NCBI RefSeq assembly: GCF_009730915.1
Contig: NC_052489.1
Location: forward strand, 3,871,622-3,935,621
DNA from: Dioscorea cayenensis subsp. rotundata
Taxonomy: Eukaryota > Streptophyta > Magnoliopsida > Dioscoreales > Dioscoreaceae
DNA length: 64,000 bases
Direction: 5' to 3'
Shown here: positions 59,547 to 64,000 of the stretch, piece after piece
Layout of the letters: every line of letters starts with the position of its first letter
How positions within the stretch are numbered: position 1 is the stretch's first letter
The notes under the pieces: model-generated
Told to the model about the DNA's origin: nothing
The model's input: the letters and a program-made list of their open reading frames with translations, nothing else
The model's database searches: none
Program-made: the position numbers and the translations under genes

Positions 59547-61337
59547 CATAGTTACCAGATTCGCTAAGTCCCCCACCGATCTTCGATCTAGATCGCTCGT
59601 ACCCAATCGGAGTTCGTTTTCGTTCTGGATCGATTGGGTACGCGATCTGAGTCGATGAGAGAGGCGTATCAAAATTAATTAACCGTATAAAAATCTATCT
59701 AACTAGGTATAGATAATGCTACAATTTAGTAGGTTTTAAAAGTTGTTATAGATAAAATTGCTATATGTTTTAAAATCTAGCGTAAGTTTTTAAATTATTA
59801 TATAATATAAAATTTTATTATATAAAATTATAATCTATACATTTATTGCACAACCGCAAGCGTACGGTTTTGCCAAGTAGTAAATAAGTATCGATCCCAC
59901 GAGGACCAAGTATTGATTACCAATCTATTGCAACAAGAGATTATCTAGACAATTAAAAAGGTAGGATTTAGGAATAACAAGAAGCAGGGAATAAAACACA
60001 ATCAAGGCTGAAGGAACACAGGGCTGTGGATCTTTCTTCAGATTAAAAATAGACTTAGGTTTGGGAACTCACCACAAGGTATAACATGAATGATGTCTTT
60101 GGATCTAAACTAGATTTGGGCAGATCTCTTGAAGGGCATTAATCCTAAGCTACTTGTCACTCTCTTTCAAGAGATAACAAGTTAGGCTTGATCAAGGTTA
60201 CCTCCCTACTTTCGTGGTAGATAAACCCTTCTTAAAAACCCGAATAAAAAGCAGTGATTAAGCAATGAGCCCTCAAGAACGCCTTTCGGCAGGGTTCGGG
60301 ATGATTAATGAGGTTCCAAGACCCAGGTTATTCTTTCAGTTAACCTAGATCTCTAAGATAGCAAGCAATGCTTTCACAATCACAAGCTTTGACACAAATC
60401 GAAATCAACTCAAGAAATCTACCATTAAGCATAAAAAGATCCATACAAAATGTATCAACACATCAAACACATAACACCTCGGGCTAATCCCAAACCTAAG
60501 AAGAGTTCTACTCACACACCATCTCAGTTACAAAGAAAAAGATAGGAAGAGAAGAAAGTCTGCGAAAAGCGAAAGACAACAAGTCGAGAAGACTCCCTAT
60601 GATGTCTACAAGGTTTTTTTTCTTCAATTTCCAGCTCTCTTCCCTTCTTCAACTCTCTCCGTGTCTTCGGATCTTCCTTTTTTTCCTTTTCCGACCCTTG
60701 ACCACTTTTCTCCCGACCCTTCCTTGTTGCCCTCGAAGTCACATTCGATCCTTTTATATCCAAAAGATAGAAGTCGGGCCCCGACCCACTTCTGATCCCA
60801 CGGTACTTCTCGTAGTATACTGAGCGAGTTGTGGATTTCCCCAGTCTCCAGTTTCAATTCCTGCTTCCTGCAATTAAAACAACTAGAAAGAGTAGTTTGT
60901 ACAAAAAGAAGGGGAAAATAATAATAAAGACTAGGAAAAATGCATGAATACTATCTAAATGCATGATGTTAATAATGCAATTTATATGTGCAACAACATT
61001 CTTTAACATTGCAATAAAATTAGTTCTTTAAAGTTTGCATAATTCATTTTATAACTTTAATTATAATGTTCTTTTCTTATTAAGTGTTATTCTTGTGCAC
61101 TTTTGGATCTATTTACTAATCTAAGAACATCTTTTTCTTTCCAATTAAAATTAAAGTCTTATAATTTTGTATGTATTTTATATAATCGTCTCGGATGTAA
61201 TTTTCAATCGTATCTTGAATCGAATTAATCGTACCAACTAAGCCTACCCCCCACTGTATCGGATACACTACAAGCATCGTTTCTTGTATCCGTACCCGTC
61301 TCGCGACTTGGATCGTACCGCGTTTCTGGTAACTATG
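59547..61337. mobile_element. 1.8-kb non-autonomous DNA transposon with perfect 8-bp target duplication
   Basis: Both ends read CATAGTTACCAGA inward (13-bp inverted repeat). The element is flanked on each side by GACAGGAG (59539-59546 and 61338-61345). The 8-bp duplication points to hAT. If the first C is counted in the target, the duplication becomes 9 bp, as in MULEs. Just inside both ends are ATCGTACCCA/GGATCGTACC-type motifs rich in GATC. The interior holds a segment with CGTACGGTTTTGCCAAGTAG (59860-59880) and a pyrimidine-rich stretch at 60600-60740, but no recognisable protein. It is nested in a decayed copia sequence. Confidence 0.85.
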
Positions 61338-61792
61338 GACAGGAGCTACATGAGTGGTGCTATATCATTAGAGAATTGATAAATGAAAACTAGACTAAAA
61401 TACTCAGAAAAAGATGAAGTATTAGTTGATGAAGAAGAGGAATAGTTTCTTAAAAATTACAAGCTGAGAAACATATATGCTATCAAAGAAGGCAAACTAA
61501 TTGAACAAAAACTACAGAATGCAACATAACTTACTAAGATTCAATTTGTTAATAATTTAAAAAGTCTGAACATAAAAAATATTTAGAGGTCAAATTCAAA
61601 ATATAACAAAATGACTTACATATAGAAATAGAAATAAAGCATATTATGAGCCACAAAAGCTAAACAAAGTTGTGAAAATAGGAAAAATAATTCCGATATC
61701 AATCAGGAAAAGAGTACAAGGGTATATAGAAAAATATTAGGGTTTTGTGGTATGGGCCCAATATAGCCCATTAACCAATCTAAACTTTAACA
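61338..61792 (-). other. Probable remains of copia sequence and a 3' LTR
   Basis: On the minus strand a polypurine tract, TTGAGGGGGAG, lies immediately before TGTTAAAG at about 61793, the usual junction of internal region and 3' LTR in copia elements. The LTR would therefore run leftward from about 61793. Its far end could not be placed. The left part of this interval is AT-rich sequence that probably belongs to the older copia fragment. Confidence 0.5.
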
Positions 61793-63960
61793 CTCCCCCT
61801 CAAGCTGGAGCAAATATATCGAACATGCCCAACTTGTTACATAGATTTCTAAAGACTTTAACACTTAAACCCTTGGTGAAGATATCCGCCAGTTGCTCAG
61901 ATGACAGGGTGTATGGCATAGAGATGACTCCCTTTAATACCATATCATGATCATAGTGACAATCAACCTCCACATTCTTGGTACGCTCATGGAATGTTAG
62001 ATTGCTTGCAATGAAGATGGTGGCTTGATTATCACACAACATCTGCATAGGTATCGTGATGAGGAATCCTACTCAGATAGAAGAGACTGCACCCAAATCA
62101 TCTTACAAGCTGTCTGTGCCATTGATTTGTACTCTGTTTTGGTACTCGATTTTGAAACCACATTTTGCTTCTTGCTTCGCCAAGTAACCAAGTTTCCACC
62201 AACATACGTACAGAAACCCGATGTAGACTTTGTCTCTTCTATCGCCAGCATAACCCGAGTCAAAATAGGTTGCAATGTCTAGGTGACCATGATTCTTGTA
62301 TAGAAGACCTTTGTTGGGAACTCCTTTAACATATGCAAGCACCCTCAGAGCACCTTGCCAGTGAACTTCTCGTGGCTCATGCATAAACTGACTCAAGAGT
62401 CCAACTGCGTAAGATATATCAAGACAAGTAACTGTTAGATAAATAAGTTAGCCAATCAAACGTCTGTATTGACCTGGATCTTTGAGAGATGGGGAAGATG
62501 TCTCCCAGAAGGACGGTGACTGCTCAATAGGTGTATTCTCTAGTTTACAACCCAATAAACCAGTCTCCTCAAGTAAGTCCAACGCATTCTTCCGCTGTGA
62601 AAGCGTCATTTTTCCTTTGGCATATGCAAACTCAATACCAAGGAAGTATTTAGGTCGTCCTATGTCTCGTGTAACGAAATGCTTCATTAAATGCTCCTTA
62701 GTTTTCTGAATGCCCTGATGATTGCTACCCGTCAACAAGATGCCATCGACATATACCGCAACTACAACACATCCAGATGAAGTGTTCTTATTGAACACAG
62801 AGTGATCCACATTGCACATGCAAAAACCATCTGCAACTGCAATTACGCAACTTTTCAAACCATGCACGAGGACTCTATTTCAGACCATAGATCGCTTTCT
62901 TGAGCTGGCAAACTAGATTCTCCCCCTGAGCAACATACCCCAGAGGTTGCTCCATAAATACTGTCTCAACTAAGTCTACATAGAGAAAAGCATTCTTTGC
63001 ATCGAGTTGACAGAGTGTCCATGATTGATTCATAGCTACTGATAGTAGAATGCGAATGGAATTCAAACGAGCAACCGGTGAAAAAGTCTCAACATAATCA
63101 ATACCATAAGGCTGAGTAAAACCACAGGCCACCAATCGAGCTTTGTAGCGATCAACTGTGCCATCAGCTTTGTGCTGGACAAAGAAGACCCATCGGCAAG
63201 TGACGACGCTAGCATCAGCAGGGTGAGACACAAGCTCCTATGTACCTCGAGATCTCAAGGCTTCCATTTCTTCATCCATTGCCTTCTGCCATTGTGGAAG
63301 TAGACGTGCATCCTGGTAGTTTTTGGGGATCAACTCAGCAGACAAGGATAGAGTAAAGGTGCGGAAAGACTAGTGAAGATTATTATAAGAAACAAAAAGT
63401 GAAAGGATGTTTAGTACAAGAACAAATATCTTTGCGAAAGGCGGATCGGAAGGGGCGGATCTAGCGGTGATGTATGTTGGCAGTGATGATAAACCTGTCC
63501 AAAACGGCCATCATCTGGATCTACTGGAGGATGCGTCACACTAGGCACAGGCATAGGCGGAGTGACCGAAACAGGTATAGGGAGAATAATATCAGACGAT
63601 ATAGTGAACAATTGGTGAGAACCCGAGTCAGAAAAAAAAGATTAAGACTAAAACATGACATCCATAGACACATAGTACTTCCGATTAGTTTGGTGGTACA
63701 AACGATATCCACGTTGGGTGCGGGAATATCTGACAAAGACACATTTAAGCGCACGCGGGCATAACTTATCCAAACCAAGAGTTTCTTGAACAAAACCAAC
63801 ACAACCGAAAACACGAGAAGACAAGCCAAACATCTCAGTATCAGGTAGAAGAAGATGTAGAGGGACCTTTCCCCTAGGGTTGCAGAAGGCATACGATTAA
63901 CAAGATATACTGTAGTTAACATATTATCAGACCACAATTACCTAGTTAACATTCTAAAGG
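61793..63960 (-). pseudogene. Ty1/copia polyprotein, integrase to RNase H, partial at window edge
   Basis: In minus-strand order from the right edge: the integrase C-terminal part (TTVYLVNRMPSATLGE, SRVFGCVGFVQE, YSRTQRGYRLYHQTNRKYYVS), reverse transcriptase ([75 protein letters not shown]) and RNase H (LVTWRSKKQNVVSKSSTKTE, LCDNQATIFIASN, FHERTKNVEVDCHYDHD, QLADIFTKGLS, LCNKLGMFDIFAPA then stop). The catalytic YVDD reads YVDG. Stops after IYGLK and several frameshifts break the frame, so the element is inactive. gag, protease and the 5' LTR would lie beyond the right edge. Confidence 0.93.
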
Positions 63961-64000
63961 ATTATCAGTACGAAGACATTTGAGAAAATTGGAAAACTGA

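Overview
The window is nuclear DNA of a flowering plant: AT-rich, intron-bearing genes with GT-AG splice sites, a plastid-targeted enzyme, and dense transposon debris. Codon use and the plastid E2 N-terminus would fit a non-grass monocot, but this is a weak inference. One 1,000-base run of N (47831-48830) is an assembly gap.

Left half (6-27 kb), host genes. HOP2 (+, six exons, 6208-8111) converges on an IST1-domain gene (-, five exons, 8671-10374). The plastidial pyruvate dehydrogenase E2 subunit (-, six exons, 12753-18221) has a 3.6-kb last intron carrying a 614-bp hAT-like element. A divergent gene for a small twin-CX9C mitochondrial protein of the CMC1 type follows (+, three exons, 19542-24268), then a single-exon carboxylesterase (+, 26028-27086). 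All five reading frames are intact and the exons join in phase. The genes belong to unrelated pathways.

Middle (28-41.5 kb), transposons. A 995-bp hAT-like element (28001-28995) precedes a 12.3-kb Mutator-like element (about 29192-41507). The latter has related terminal inverted repeats and two convergent genes: a DUF1985/plant-mobile-domain plus Ulp1-like protease gene (+) and a MuDR-type transposase gene (-) that lacks its catalytic core. A predicted 4.8-kb intron of the Ulp1 gene holds fragments of a type-B response regulator and a sterol C24-methyltransferase, plus three tandem arrays. The introns of both transposon genes consist largely of a roughly 20-bp degenerate repeat (core TTTCCGCTTAAGTTTT) that always lies in the sense orientation of the gene containing it. 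I consider this the most unusual structure in the window.

Right half (41.5-64 kb). A long AT-rich gene-free stretch and the gap are followed by three consecutive, intact exons of a class VIII myosin motor (50034-52350) with no neighbouring exons visible. Then come a roughly 4.5-kb hAT transposon with AGGCGC-rich ends and a broken transposase (53758-58262), a decayed copia reverse-transcriptase fragment cut by a 1.8-kb element with a perfect 8-bp target duplication (59547-61337), and a second copia element running off the right edge.
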